This document shows positions 7,777-16,099 of a stretch of DNA of 45,404 nucleotides, in pieces. Each line of letters opens with the position of its first letter. Positions within the stretch are counted from its first letter, which is position 1. A program made the translations under genes and the position numbers. The stretch is from a virus. The stretch spans positions 1 through 45,404 of IMG/VR virus record IMGVR_UViG_3300046168_000055; one strand, given 5' to 3'. The notes beneath the pieces are model-generated. The model made no database searches. It had not been told where the DNA came from and worked only from the letters and a program-made list of their open reading frames with translations.

Positions 7777-8301
7777 TTACTTTTCGAGTAATTCGGATAA
7801 AATCTTGCGAATTTGTTTTCTGAGTTTTTGTTCGTGTACTTTTCTTGATACAAACTGATTGAATTGTATTTTTGACATTGAAGCAAGTTCGTCTGCCATT
7901 TCGTCAAATCCTTTTCTTTCAAGAAACTTGATTACTTTATCTTTTGCTTTCAAAATACTTGAGTGCAAACCAGACATAAAATCAAGTGCTTTTTTGTACT
8001 CAGGACTTGTTAGTTTTATTTCATTTGTTTTTTCCATTTTTGATTCCTCGTATTGAGACATATAAAAATCTTCATCAGATGCAGCTGCTTGAAAGTCTCT
8101 ATATGCTTGTTCTGCTTTTTTTCCTACTAATATTACTTTTCCTTTTGGATAATAAAGTATTTCATCACCCTTCTTAAATTTTACTTCGCCTTTACGTAAT
8201 CTACGTTGAACAGGTAATCTTTGTTCACCCGACACTCCATCGTATTTTGAGTTCATCCAAAATGGATCATCTTTGTATCTTTTGTATTCTTCGATGCTCA
8301 T
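7777..8301 (-). CDS. hypothetical protein, 174 residues
   Basis: It starts at ATG 8301 behind GAGGA and ends one base before the next ATG. The N-terminal part (YKDDPFWMNSKYDGVSGEQR, then a small basic beta-rich segment KGEVKFKKGDEILYYPKGK) resembles a short SH3-like strand set by eye. The C-terminal half is a charged helix ending RKQIRKILSELLEK, probably a coiled coil or interaction tail. No signal or membrane segment is present. Its place next to the kinase and nucleotidyltransferase genes suggests a partner role, but I do not recognise the family. Confidence 0.75.
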   Translation of the reverse strand: MSIEEYKRYKDDPFWMNSKYDGVSGEQRLPVQRRLRKGEVKFKKGDEILYYPKGKVILVGKKAEQAYRDFQAAASDEDFYMSQYEESKMEKTNEIKLTSPEYKKALDFMSGLHSSILKAKDKVIKFLERKGFDEMADELASMSKIQFNQFVSRKVHEQKLRKQIRKILSELLEK

Positions 8302-8303
8302 AA

Positions 8304-8654
8304 TTAATCCTCAAGATATTCTTCTATCTTTCCTGTTTTAAGATGCCGCGTACACGCCTTGCGTTTATCACGATGCATATGTGGTGCTTTTTTCAAATAC
8401 TCATCGGTGCAATGAAATACATATCCATCAACTACAGGGCCCTCACTGGTTTCTCCTTCACTGAATATTCCAATAAACTTAAAATCTTCTTTTTCTTTTT
8501 GCACAAGTTTATTTGCCATTCCTCTTGCCCAAGTTTCGTTTCCAAACTTAGACGATGAAAAACTATAACGAGCATGAGTAGGAGCCATTTCAAGATGCCA
8601 AGCCTCACCCAACTTATCTTCTGAAATTAATTCATCTATAATTTTATCAAACAT
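8304..8654 (-). CDS. hypothetical protein, 116 residues
   Basis: The start chosen is ATG 8654 (MFDKIIDELISEDK), which has AAGGAG ten bases upstream. An upstream TTG at 8657 would add one residue and is less likely. The start overlaps the TGA of the upstream kinase gene (TGATG). The sequence has a Cys/His-rich end (GYVFHCTDEY, APHMHRDKRKACTRHLKTG) that could bind metal. An aromatic HARYSFSSSKFGNETWARGM segment sits in the middle. It is short and soluble, and the family is not recognised. Confidence 0.75.
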   Translation of the reverse strand: MFDKIIDELISEDKLGEAWHLEMAPTHARYSFSSSKFGNETWARGMANKLVQKEKEDFKFIGIFSEGETSEGPVVDGYVFHCTDEYLKKAPHMHRDKRKACTRHLKTGKIEEYLED

Positions 8655-9703
8655 CAATCTTTTTCTCCTTTGAATTTCATAGTTCTAATATGATGGAAAT
8701 ACTTTACAAGTTGGTTTCTGCTCAGATTTAAACTTTCTACCAACCTCGATAGCACCGCAAGATTTCTTTTTTCATTTAGCTTAAACTTGTTGATAACGTG
8801 AATCGAACGACTTAAATGTCGTTCCAAATCCATAGGAAGAACAACTTCTTCCATAGATACCATATCGAGGTCTTCGTTCATACGGTTTCGTTTATCACCA
8901 CTCTTACTCATTTTATCGTGTTTCATCATCAAAGTAATCCACTGTTTACCGATTGGATTTTTAATAGGTTTTCCAATGAACCGTGCAGTTGCTTTTAATA
9001 TAAATGGAGCAAGATTGAGTTTACCTGGTTTTGTTTTGCTTCTTAAATCTTCTGAGTTATCAATAATAGTAAAATTCTGCTTGAATACACTTTGAAATTT
9101 TCCCATATTCTTTTGAACATCTTTCCATATAACATCCACAATTTTACGTGGAAGTTTTCTTGCACGAAAAGCATTTCGTTGTTGTGCAACTTCAAGTGTT
9201 GTATTAACAAATACCATATAACAATCGTATCCAAGTTTTTCCAACTCTTTCTTTTGTTTTGATATTTTAGCATAATCATCACCTGTTCCATCAACAATAA
9301 CACCCAACCTACCATTTTTGTAATGCTCGTATTGTTTGAGCATAATGTTTTTGGCACGTGAACGAATTGAGTTTGGATTACTGCTTGTTATTTGTTGAAA
9401 CACATCATCATCAAGTGAACCTAAATCTAAACTATGTCCTGCTTTTTTCAACAAATGCTCAAACGAACTATCACTATTTACTATTTTTAATCCAGTTGAA
9501 GTTAATGACTTTACTTCGGGTGTTGTATTAAAAACGGTATCTACAACTGCTGATTTACCTGCACCAGGACCACCCGCTAAAAACACTGCTTTCAAAATAC
9601 CAGGATCATATACACCTTCAACGAGTGTAAAATATCCTTTGCGAAGACCGGCCTTGATAAGACTTTCTTCTTGGACTTCTTGGTTTTCTTCGGAATTACT
9701 CAT
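8654..9703 (-). CDS. P-loop kinase, zeta-toxin/polynucleotide-kinase-like
   Basis: The 349-residue protein has a clear Walker A, FLAGGPGAGKSAVVD, near residues 42-56. Features typical of small-molecule or polynucleotide kinases of the zeta-toxin group follow: IVNSDSSFE after the P-loop, VIVDGTGDDYAKI (Walker B-like) and CYMVFVNTTLEVAQQRNAFRAR with the lid arginines. The C-terminal 110 residues are a helical extension of unknown role. The substrate could be a nucleotide, UDP-sugar or nucleic-acid 5' end; the sequence does not decide. No antitoxin-like partner is adjacent. It starts the block that includes the ligase/NMNAT-like fusion, so a shared nucleic-acid or cofactor repair role is possible. 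ATG 9703 has only a weak ribosome binding site. Confidence 0.85.
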   Translation of the reverse strand: MSNSEENQEVQEESLIKAGLRKGYFTLVEGVYDPGILKAVFLAGGPGAGKSAVVDTVFNTTPEVKSLTSTGLKIVNSDSSFEHLLKKAGHSLDLGSLDDDVFQQITSSNPNSIRSRAKNIMLKQYEHYKNGRLGVIVDGTGDDYAKISKQKKELEKLGYDCYMVFVNTTLEVAQQRNAFRARKLPRKIVDVIWKDVQKNMGKFQSVFKQNFTIIDNSEDLRSKTKPGKLNLAPFILKATARFIGKPIKNPIGKQWITLMMKHDKMSKSGDKRNRMNEDLDMVSMEEVVLPMDLERHLSRSIHVINKFKLNEKRNLAVLSRLVESLNLSRNQLVKYFHHIRTMKFKGEKD

Positions 9704-9746
9704 AAATACACTTCAGGTACATAATAAATATATATCTAAATATGTT

Positions 9747-12350
9747 TTATGCTCCGTAATTTATCTTACTAAAAGAACCTTCTTTTTGAATTTCAATAAT
9801 CTCGTCCACCATATCTCTCATTACGTCCAAGTGACTTATAACCATTATGAACTCAAACTGCCCCTTTAAATAGGTAAACAGATTAAATACACTACTTATG
9901 TTGTCTCCGTCTAATGAACCCCATCCTTCGTCAATAACAAGGAAATTAGAACGTGGTAAACTACTTACGTTGATAAGTGCTACTCGCATTGCGATACTGC
10001 TGATGAATCGTTCCATTCCACTGCACATTTCTAATGGCCAATGGCGATCTTCATATGTGATCTTTGAATAGATATGTTTTCCATCCATTTCAAGTTGCAT
10101 ACCAAAATCTACAATCTGAGAAAGAATATTATTAACTTCACTTTCAATACTCGGTATCGTTTTGGAAATAAGTTCATATGAAATACCATCACGTTTAACT
10201 GCATCAAGATACAATTCGTATCCTCGTTTTTTTCGTTCATATCCCTTTGCTTCTTCGATTGATGCGACTACATCTTCGTGTTCTTTTTCAACAATCTTAA
10301 CTTCACCAAATAAAGTTTGAAGTTTTTCGGTCTCTTCGTTTGCGGTTTCATTTATACCTAGTAATTTGTTTTCAAGATCATTAACTTCAAATTGCAATTT
10401 TTTATTAAACTCAATAATATCTTTACATTCATAATATTCTTCGATAGTTTTATCGTTGATAACAACATCCTTTTCCAATGATTCTATCATACTTGATAAC
10501 GCAAGTACTTTAGAGTCTGCTTCGTTTATTTCGTATGTGAGTTGAGTTGTTTCATTTTTAAGTTTACCGTGCAACTCATATTCCGATTCAACATTTTTAT
10601 ACTCATCTAGAATTTTTAATAATTCGTTCTTCTGAGTTACAAGTTCGTCCGCTGCCGCTTTATCTTTATCAAGTTCAATTTTAGTTTGTTCGGCACTTTC
10701 TATTAGATTTTTGGAATTGGTAACGCAAAATTTACAATTAGGATCGTATTCGTGACAATCATAATGTTTTAATTTATCAAGTTTTGCGTTTACTGATGTA
10801 CGTAAAACTGCCAAATCTTTATCAACTAAAGTTATATCTTCACGAATTTTTAGAACCTTAACATACTTTTCATCAACACCATCCAACTTGAGCAGGTCTG
10901 AAGATTTTTCTTTTCGGGTGGTCGCTAATTTTTTCTTTCTCTCTGATTCAGTGTCTCTATTATCAGTTGCAACTTCAAGTCTTTCTTTTAGATTCTTTTT
11001 GTTAAATTCAAGTTCATCGATATCAACCGAGGTTTCATCGAAAGAACAATTCTTAAATTGAGAGTTTTTATCAGCAAGTTTTTTGTTGAATTTTTTTTGC
11101 TCAAGGAGTGCTATATTTGTTGTACTATCTTGTTCTGTGTACTTTTTGTTTATGTCCTCAAGTTTTTCTTGAACACTTGCCAAAGTTTCGTCAAAATCTT
11201 CACGATTAAATCTTTTTAATAGTGCATTAATTTCTTTGATGTCTTCAGATGCAGTTGTGTGCAATTGATCAAATGTATCAATGCCCATAAATTGTGCAAG
11301 TAAGTCTTTTCGTTCACTTTGACTTTTATCTATAAAAATTGCATTATTGTTTTGCAAACTCAGTGTTGTTAATACAAAATCATCATATGAACCGACGTGG
11401 TCACGAATAGAAGCATTTGTTCCTGCCCGTTGTTCACCATTTAGAGATACTTGCTGGCCGTCTTCATCTAACTTCCAAAAGTCGACCACGACAGTTACAT
11501 CACCATTTTTTTTGGTAGTTGCAGTTCTATCTATATAATAATTTACTCCGGAAATTTCAAAATTTAATTTGCAGTAAAAAGATTCTGTTTGTGTGTTAAG
11601 TACGTGGGCTGCTTTGAATGCTCTATCACATTTGTCAAATAAACAAAAACTTAATGCACTCATTACACTACTTTTACCACTTGCGTTTGACGCAAATAAT
11701 CCCATAACACTTTTCATGTTAGTAAAATCAACTACATTTGCATCTCCGTAACTGAACATATTACCAAACTCAAACTTCTTGGGTTTCCAAATACAGTTCC
11801 TAAGAACTTCTTTTACAACCAATTTATCATTCACTTCTTTGTTTATATCAAGTGCAGTTTGAACCTGATCGTCATCAACAACAAAATTTCTTCTTAAGTA
11901 ATCTTCAATTAAATCGTTTTGAACTTGAACCAACGATATATCACCAAAGTCAAATTTGTTATCTCGATCAAATTTCTTTGCTTCTGATATTGCGTCACAT
12001 CTCGTAACATTAAGATCACTTATACTTGTTCGTTTGCGAATGTCTGCGATGATTTCCTTTGTTTCCGTAGCAGTTGTGTTGTACACCTTCACCCGCAGTC
12101 TTGCTTTTTTCGGCAACTTACTCAGATCACTAACACACTTTCCATCACGAACTTCAATTGTATAATACCCATAGTCATTATGAACTTCGTGGTGAGTGTG
12201 TTTACGTTTTGGTAAGTCCCATAGCACATACCCGTGGCCTTGTGGTTTTTCTCCATGATTTTGTTGAATCATACTTCCTGAGTAGACTACAACTGGTTTA
12301 TTTTGGTTGTGTCTTCTTACCTTTACATATCGTTCTTTAACTTCATCCAT
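9747..12350 (-). CDS. gp46: Mre11 C-terminal segment fused to Rad50/gp46 ATPase
   Basis: Residues about 15-70 are the C-terminal part of an Mre11/gp47 nuclease (KPVVVYSGSMIQQNHGE, then HGYVLWDL). From about residue 185 the protein is Rad50/SbcC/gp46. It has Walker A GLFASNASGKSS (about 217-228, with Ala in place of the first Gly), long coiled coils and a zinc hook with CKFC near residue 540. The signature CSGMERFISS and Walker B FLVIDEGWGSLD (about 811) follow. T4 gp46 lacks the Mre11 part; fused Mre11-Rad50 proteins are known in some viruses. The start is ATG 12350, inside the TGA region of the glycosyltransferase gene (ATGGATGA), without a strong Shine-Dalgarno, so re-initiation is likely. 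An upstream TTG at 12359 is less plausible. The complex processes DNA ends for recombination-dependent replication. Confidence 0.9.
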   Translation of the reverse strand: MDEVKERYVKVRRHNQNKPVVVYSGSMIQQNHGEKPQGHGYVLWDLPKRKHTHHEVHNDYGYYTIEVRDGKCVSDLSKLPKKARLRVKVYNTTATETKEIIADIRKRTSISDLNVTRCDAISEAKKFDRDNKFDFGDISLVQVQNDLIEDYLRRNFVVDDDQVQTALDINKEVNDKLVVKEVLRNCIWKPKKFEFGNMFSYGDANVVDFTNMKSVMGLFASNASGKSSVMSALSFCLFDKCDRAFKAAHVLNTQTESFYCKLNFEISGVNYYIDRTATTKKNGDVTVVVDFWKLDEDGQQVSLNGEQRAGTNASIRDHVGSYDDFVLTTLSLQNNNAIFIDKSQSERKDLLAQFMGIDTFDQLHTTASEDIKEINALLKRFNREDFDETLASVQEKLEDINKKYTEQDSTTNIALLEQKKFNKKLADKNSQFKNCSFDETSVDIDELEFNKKNLKERLEVATDNRDTESERKKKLATTRKEKSSDLLKLDGVDEKYVKVLKIREDITLVDKDLAVLRTSVNAKLDKLKHYDCHEYDPNCKFCVTNSKNLIESAEQTKIELDKDKAAADELVTQKNELLKILDEYKNVESEYELHGKLKNETTQLTYEINEADSKVLALSSMIESLEKDVVINDKTIEEYYECKDIIEFNKKLQFEVNDLENKLLGINETANEETEKLQTLFGEVKIVEKEHEDVVASIEEAKGYERKKRGYELYLDAVKRDGISYELISKTIPSIESEVNNILSQIVDFGMQLEMDGKHIYSKITYEDRHWPLEMCSGMERFISSIAMRVALINVSSLPRSNFLVIDEGWGSLDGDNISSVFNLFTYLKGQFEFIMVISHLDVMRDMVDEIIEIQKEGSFSKINYGA

Positions 12351-13275
12351 TAGTCGCAATTTCTAAAATCTGTTCACCAACTTCATAATCACTCAAAAAA
12401 GGATTTAGGTGAACGTGGTTATCGTTTGGAAAATATTTACAAGGTCCTAAAAACGGAATTCTTGTTTCTAAATTGAGAACATCCCCACCACGTTGTTGCC
12501 AGTGGACTCCACGGGGACCAAACATCTGATAAATGTAATCGGTTGTAATTATGGTCGGAGTTCCGACTGCTGATGATATGTTTGTGAGACATCCTTCTGC
12601 TCCTACCACATAGTCACAATTTTTCATCAAACTAGCAGTAAACGAAAATTTGCTAGTAGAGTTCAAACAAGGATAGTTTTTAGATATTTTGTCTTCAAGA
12701 CCAAGTGCAAATATTATAACATTTGGAGATACTTCTAAGCAATTTATAATATCGAATACATTTCGTTTTCCTTTTCCATATCCAGTTCCGTCTTCTCCAC
12801 CAACAGATTGAGTGTATTCGTCTTCAGTAAACAAAAAACTTTTTCTATCCCAATCAGATTGATATCCAATTTTGATAAAATCACGATCCCATTCATTTAC
12901 ATTTACCAATTCTTCCATACTTCTTTTTATGGAATAGTCAAGGTGTGGGTTTGTATAAACTTCAAAACAATCATCATAATCTTCTATACCACACATTCGT
13001 TGGAACTGAGACACAGCTGATTCGTATGGGTTGAGGGTTGATACATCGTTATTCATTATTTGATAAACAACATCGTAATCTACTTCCGCATTTTCTTTGT
13101 AATAAACTCCGTCAATATACGGATTGTTAATAAGCAACTCCATTGGTTGTAAATAATTAACATCATAGTGAATTACACAATTTGGATTTTTTTGTTTTAG
13201 TTTTTTTGCTACACTACTACAAAAAATAACATCACCTATGTGAATGTTTCTACACTTAATTAGTATATTAGTCAT
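12343..13275 (-). CDS. GT9-like glycosyltransferase inserted in the Mre11 gene
   Basis: The 310-residue protein looks like a family 9 (heptosyltransferase-type) glycosyltransferase. It has an N-terminal CRNIHIGDVIFCSSVAKKLK Rossmann start, NPYIDGVYY, and a C-terminal nucleotide-sugar site with VVGAEGCLTNISSAVGTPTI. Family members transfer sugars from activated donors, usually onto cell-envelope glycans; in phages they may modify DNA, virion proteins or host surface. ATG 13275 overlaps the stop of the Mre11 N-terminal half (GTG 13278 is an alternative), and the TGA at 12343-12345 overlaps the start of the Mre11-C/Rad50 gene. It thus sits inside what should be one Mre11(-Rad50) reading frame. 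No transposase or homing endonuclease frame accompanies it. The substrate is unknown. Confidence 0.85.
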   Translation of the reverse strand: MTNILIKCRNIHIGDVIFCSSVAKKLKQKNPNCVIHYDVNYLQPMELLINNPYIDGVYYKENAEVDYDVVYQIMNNDVSTLNPYESAVSQFQRMCGIEDYDDCFEVYTNPHLDYSIKRSMEELVNVNEWDRDFIKIGYQSDWDRKSFLFTEDEYTQSVGGEDGTGYGKGKRNVFDIINCLEVSPNVIIFALGLEDKISKNYPCLNSTSKFSFTASLMKNCDYVVGAEGCLTNISSAVGTPTIITTDYIYQMFGPRGVHWQQRGGDVLNLETRIPFLGPCKYFPNDNHVHLNPFLSDYEVGEQILEIATNG

Positions 13276-13972
13276 CACTTACACACCAACCTTCTAGTTT
13301 ATACTCATCTATTTTATCTTCAGGAATAAACCTATGCTCAGATTGATGTTCTTGTAATACTTGATATTTGTGGATATCACCTAACATAACGATATCATAT
13401 CCATTAAACATAGGAAGTTCAATGTCACCTCCCATTACCACATATCCTATATCAGTCATACTTCGTTTTACTGCCCCGTGGTATACTGCAATTTTAGTTT
13501 GAACTTCTTCATCGATAATATCTAATCCAGATACATAGTTTTCTGGATCATCTAATATACTGAATACACCCACCGCAACATCTCCAATTTTATACACACC
13601 ACTATCTTTCAGATAAAATAAATCATCATCGTCCATCATATCCATTATAGGAGATAATACATCAAGACGGTCTGGATTATTTAGATTACAATCGTGATTT
13701 CCCGCAATCACAAGAGTTGGGTGTAATTTTGCACACTCTCTTAGAAATGATGAAATTTGGTGTATAAGTTCAGGACTCATTTCTGTTTTTGCGTGGGCAA
13801 TATCTCCACCAATAAAAATTATTGCGTTGTCGAAGTTATCTTCCTTTACTTGTTTGTAAAAATTTTCAAATACTAAAGAGTATTCACTGTGTCGTTTTAC
13901 GTTTCTTATGTGAATGTCTGCTAAGTGGTATACTTTTTCAACATTTTTCAAATCCGATTTTAATTCATGCAT
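13268..13972 (-). CDS. gp47: Mre11/gp47 nuclease, catalytic N-terminal half
   Basis: All metallophosphoesterase motifs of Mre11/SbcD are present in 234 residues: ADIH (Asp19, His21), GGDIAH (Asp57), GNHD (Asn92, His93), VYHGAV (His165) and LGDIH (199-201, in place of the usual GHxH). The family sequence breaks off after VLQEH at residue 209. The last 25 residues (QSEHRFIPEDKIDEYKLEGW and onward) do not look like Mre11. The missing capping part is found fused to Rad50 at 9747-12350. The start overlaps the primase stop by 13 bases, and the stop overlaps the glycosyltransferase start. The two Mre11 parts may assemble in trans on Rad50. If they do not, nuclease activity could be lost or altered. 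Confidence 0.88.
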   Translation of the reverse strand: MHELKSDLKNVEKVYHLADIHIRNVKRHSEYSLVFENFYKQVKEDNFDNAIIFIGGDIAHAKTEMSPELIHQISSFLRECAKLHPTLVIAGNHDCNLNNPDRLDVLSPIMDMMDDDDLFYLKDSGVYKIGDVAVGVFSILDDPENYVSGLDIIDEEVQTKIAVYHGAVKRSMTDIGYVVMGGDIELPMFNGYDIVMLGDIHKYQVLQEHQSEHRFIPEDKIDEYKLEGWCVSDD

Positions 13973-14886
13973 AATTTCTGCTTCATCAATTCACTAAAAT
14001 CAAGGAGATTTGTATTTTTGATTTTATGAATAATTTTATTAAACCCCAAGTCCGCTGCATCTTCGTTCTCCATTTTAATTAGTTTAACTCGGATGCTATC
14101 GTTCATCAACGACTCGGACATTGCCAACGCATTTTTATATGCATCGTTGTCCAATACAATGCTAACCTCTTTTACCCCGTATTCTATCAGTCGCATTTTT
14201 AATTTACTTGGAATATTTTTTCCCAACAAAGCAATTGCATTTCTACGAATTGCAATCGCATCGAACACACCCTCACAAAAAACGAGAGGTTCTGTAAAGT
14301 CAATTTGGTTTTCGAATACCACCACATCTTTACTTACAGGTGGATTCTTGTACTTCAAATACGCAGTTCCTGTAAAATCTCTTGCTAGAAAGTAATTTAA
14401 TTTATTATCTATATCAAACGATGGAACTATTATTCGGCCTGCGTAATCTCCTTTGTCACAATATCCAATATCATATCTTTCAATATCATATGACTTAATC
14501 CCACGATTTTTGAGATACTTCATTGCTTTGGAATAAGAAAAATCAGTATGTGTTTCGGTCAATCGTTTGAACTCATAAGGCAATGCTACATATTGATTCT
14601 CTGTGTCTGCTAAATTTGTGTTCTTGGGAAGTTTTACAATTTTTGATAACTCCGCAAAATAATTACTCGGAACCTGTAACCTCTTGAACAAAGCAAAGAT
14701 ACTACGACCTTTGGCATTTGTATCAATCCAACTTTGCCACCGTTGTGTTGTAAGATTAACTGCCAATTTTGGTTTTCTGTGGTGTGAAAATGGACACACA
14801 AACATAACTTCGTCTTTAGAGACGATTTTACCGTTACCAAGAACCTTTTGCAAAAGGTTAAGAAGTTTTTGTTCGGAAATGCCCAC
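13960..14886 (-). CDS. gp61: DnaG-type DNA primase (T4 gp61-like)
   Basis: It makes RNA primers for lagging-strand synthesis. The N-terminal zinc-binding region is degenerate (VCPFSHHRKPKLAVNL, lacking the full CHC2 pattern). The RNA-polymerase basin is seen in GRIIVPSFDIDNKL, and the TOPRIM domain in LVFCEGVFDAIA (Glu205) and IVLDNDAYKN (Asp246, Asp248). The length of about 308 residues is close to T4 gp61 (342). I place the start at GTG 14886, two bases after the stop of the RuvC-like gene. The in-frame TTG at 14904 would overlap that gene and has no ribosome binding site. The stop overlaps the start of the Mre11 half. Primase, resolvase and Mre11-Rad50 thus form one compact replication-recombination operon. 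No helicase is in the window. Confidence 0.85.
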   Translation of the reverse strand: MGISEQKLLNLLQKVLGNGKIVSKDEVMFVCPFSHHRKPKLAVNLTTQRWQSWIDTNAKGRSIFALFKRLQVPSNYFAELSKIVKLPKNTNLADTENQYVALPYEFKRLTETHTDFSYSKAMKYLKNRGIKSYDIERYDIGYCDKGDYAGRIIVPSFDIDNKLNYFLARDFTGTAYLKYKNPPVSKDVVVFENQIDFTEPLVFCEGVFDAIAIRRNAIALLGKNIPSKLKMRLIEYGVKEVSIVLDNDAYKNALAMSESLMNDSIRVKLIKMENEDAADLGFNKIIHKIKNTNLLDFSELMKQKLCMN

Positions 14887-14888
14887 TG

Positions 14889-15413
14889 CTAAAAGGAGTA
14901 CCAATGATGCAAAGACGCCACCACGGCATCGAGCATATCATAGTTTTTTTTATCATAATTCTGCCTACTATTATAGAAGGTAAACTCAGATAAATCAAGC
15001 ATATTATCGAGGTTGTTCTTTACGAATATTTTACTATCTAATCCTTTTTCTCTGCTTTTGCCAAATACAGCTTTACGCATAGTAGACACATTTATATGCT
15101 GTACTTCAAGATTATACAGTTCTTCTACCACGTAACTTATTATGGCATTACACTTAGCAAGTTTAACTATAGTTTGTTGACTTGTTCGTCCACCTCCAAA
15201 ACCACTCAATGAATCTTCTACAATTACAACAAAAGGTTGCAGTTGAATATTTTTCAATTCCTCTGCAACCTTCTTTGCTTTATTTCTTATGGAGAATTCT
15301 TTATGAACCGATATGAAACCTGCGTGGTTTATATCAGTTTTTGAAGATGAAAAGCAATAACCTATTGTAGTTGAACTTATATCAAGTCCAAGGGAAACAT
15401 TATTATTTGGCAT
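14889..15413 (-). CDS. RuvC-like Holliday junction resolvase
   Basis: The 174-residue protein has an RNase H-fold arrangement of acids: SLGLDISSTTIGYC (Asp11), VVIVEDSLSGFGGG (Glu66/Asp67) and the C-terminal MLDAVVASLHHW with Asp159/Asp162. These match the D, E, DxxD spacing of RuvC. It would cut branched DNA made by recombination-dependent replication before packaging. T4 uses the unrelated endonuclease VII (gp49) for this, so here a RuvC-like enzyme takes the place. ATG 15413 is the only sensible start; a TTGACT element lies about 30 bases upstream. It is followed directly by the primase. Confidence 0.85.
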   Translation of the reverse strand: MPNNNVSLGLDISSTTIGYCFSSSKTDINHAGFISVHKEFSIRNKAKKVAEELKNIQLQPFVVIVEDSLSGFGGGRTSQQTIVKLAKCNAIISYVVEELYNLEVQHINVSTMRKAVFGKSREKGLDSKIFVKNNLDNMLDLSEFTFYNSRQNYDKKNYDMLDAVVASLHHWYSF

Positions 15414-15418
15414 ACATT

Positions 15419-15447
15419 AAAGTACACCAAATAATTTTAAAAGTCAA
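15419..15447 (-). promoter_or_regulatory. weak candidate sigma70-like promoter before the resolvase
   Basis: On the minus strand TTGACT (15447-15442) is followed after 17 bases by TACTTT (15424-15419). The -35 is good and the -10 poor. Transcription would start almost at the ATG, giving a near-leaderless message. The same TTGACTTTTA string occurs before the gene at 43090-43344. It sits at the switch from virion genes to replication genes, where an early promoter would make sense. Confidence 0.25.
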
Positions 15448-15449
15448 TG

Positions 15450-16046
15450 TTATTTAACACCTTGACGTGAGTTACCTAAAACTCCACTTCCAGATGAAGA
15501 TGCCTTAGTTCCTTGTGTACCCACAAGATCACCCATCCAATCTTTATATCTTTCTGTGTCAAACTGACCATTTCCTGAACGATAGTAACTTGCGTCCGCA
15601 GTATTTCCTATTGCACCGTTGTTTGCACCAAAATCACTATAAGTTGACATACCTCTACTGATTTTAGTTGTGAATCCACTAATTGTTGCTTTACCACTAA
15701 ACGAATCGTTCAATCCTTCATCAGCATCTGAAGATGCACGATAAATTTCGTTACCGGATGATCCTGTTTGTCCACCTTTGATACCTGCTCCGTATTTGAA
15801 AAAGTTTACACCAGTTCCTCGTCCTGATTTATCTGCGAATGAACTGAGTTTGGGTGCATCACCTTGAGTTGGTGATGGCATACCATCGCGATAGTATGTT
15901 CCTTTTAATCCAGATGGGTCTACACCACCAGAAAATCTTCCTGCGATACCACCCCGTCTGCGGTTGAATCCACTTGAAAATTGTGAAAGTCCTTGGCCAG
16001 TTTCTAAACTGTCACCTGTTCCTGCTTCATTTGCTAATCCTGCCAT
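15450..16046 (-). CDS. Gly/Ser-rich protein, probably virion-associated
   Basis: The 198-residue protein is rich in Gly, Ser and Asp throughout, with short aromatic patches (GVNFFKYGAGIKGG, ASYYRSGNGQFDTERYKDW) and no long hydrophobic stretch. It has a strong Shine-Dalgarno (AAGGAG, 16055-16060) eight bases before ATG 16046, the best in this region, suggesting high expression. Composition and position at the end of the tail-fibre block suggest a structural or decoration protein. I recognise no family. It could also be an intrinsically disordered assembly factor. Confidence 0.75.
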   Translation of the reverse strand: MAGLANEAGTGDSLETGQGLSQFSSGFNRRRGGIAGRFSGGVDPSGLKGTYYRDGMPSPTQGDAPKLSSFADKSGRGTGVNFFKYGAGIKGGQTGSSGNEIYRASSDADEGLNDSFSGKATISGFTTKISRGMSTYSDFGANNGAIGNTADASYYRSGNGQFDTERYKDWMGDLVGTQGTKASSSGSGVLGNSRQGVK

Positions 16047-16099
16047 AATTTTGTCTCCTTAAGTTATTAGGTTTGTGTATAAATATTAACGAATTTTCC

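Noticed and set aside
8654-9703. Zeta-epsilon toxin-antitoxin pair
   Set aside because: The kinase resembles zeta toxins, but the neighbouring small protein (8304-8654) has no epsilon-like features and the operon order does not fit a toxin-antitoxin module.
12343-13278. Intein or self-splicing intron explaining the Mre11 split
   Set aside because: No intein end motifs with a proper Cys/Ser/Thr downstream residue (the HN at the joint is followed by Gln), and no intron core was recognisable. Both joints have overlapping stop and start codons typical of separate translated genes.
13260-13290. GTG 13278 as the glycosyltransferase start
   Set aside because: ATG at 13275 is three bases away and is the more usual start codon; the difference is one residue.
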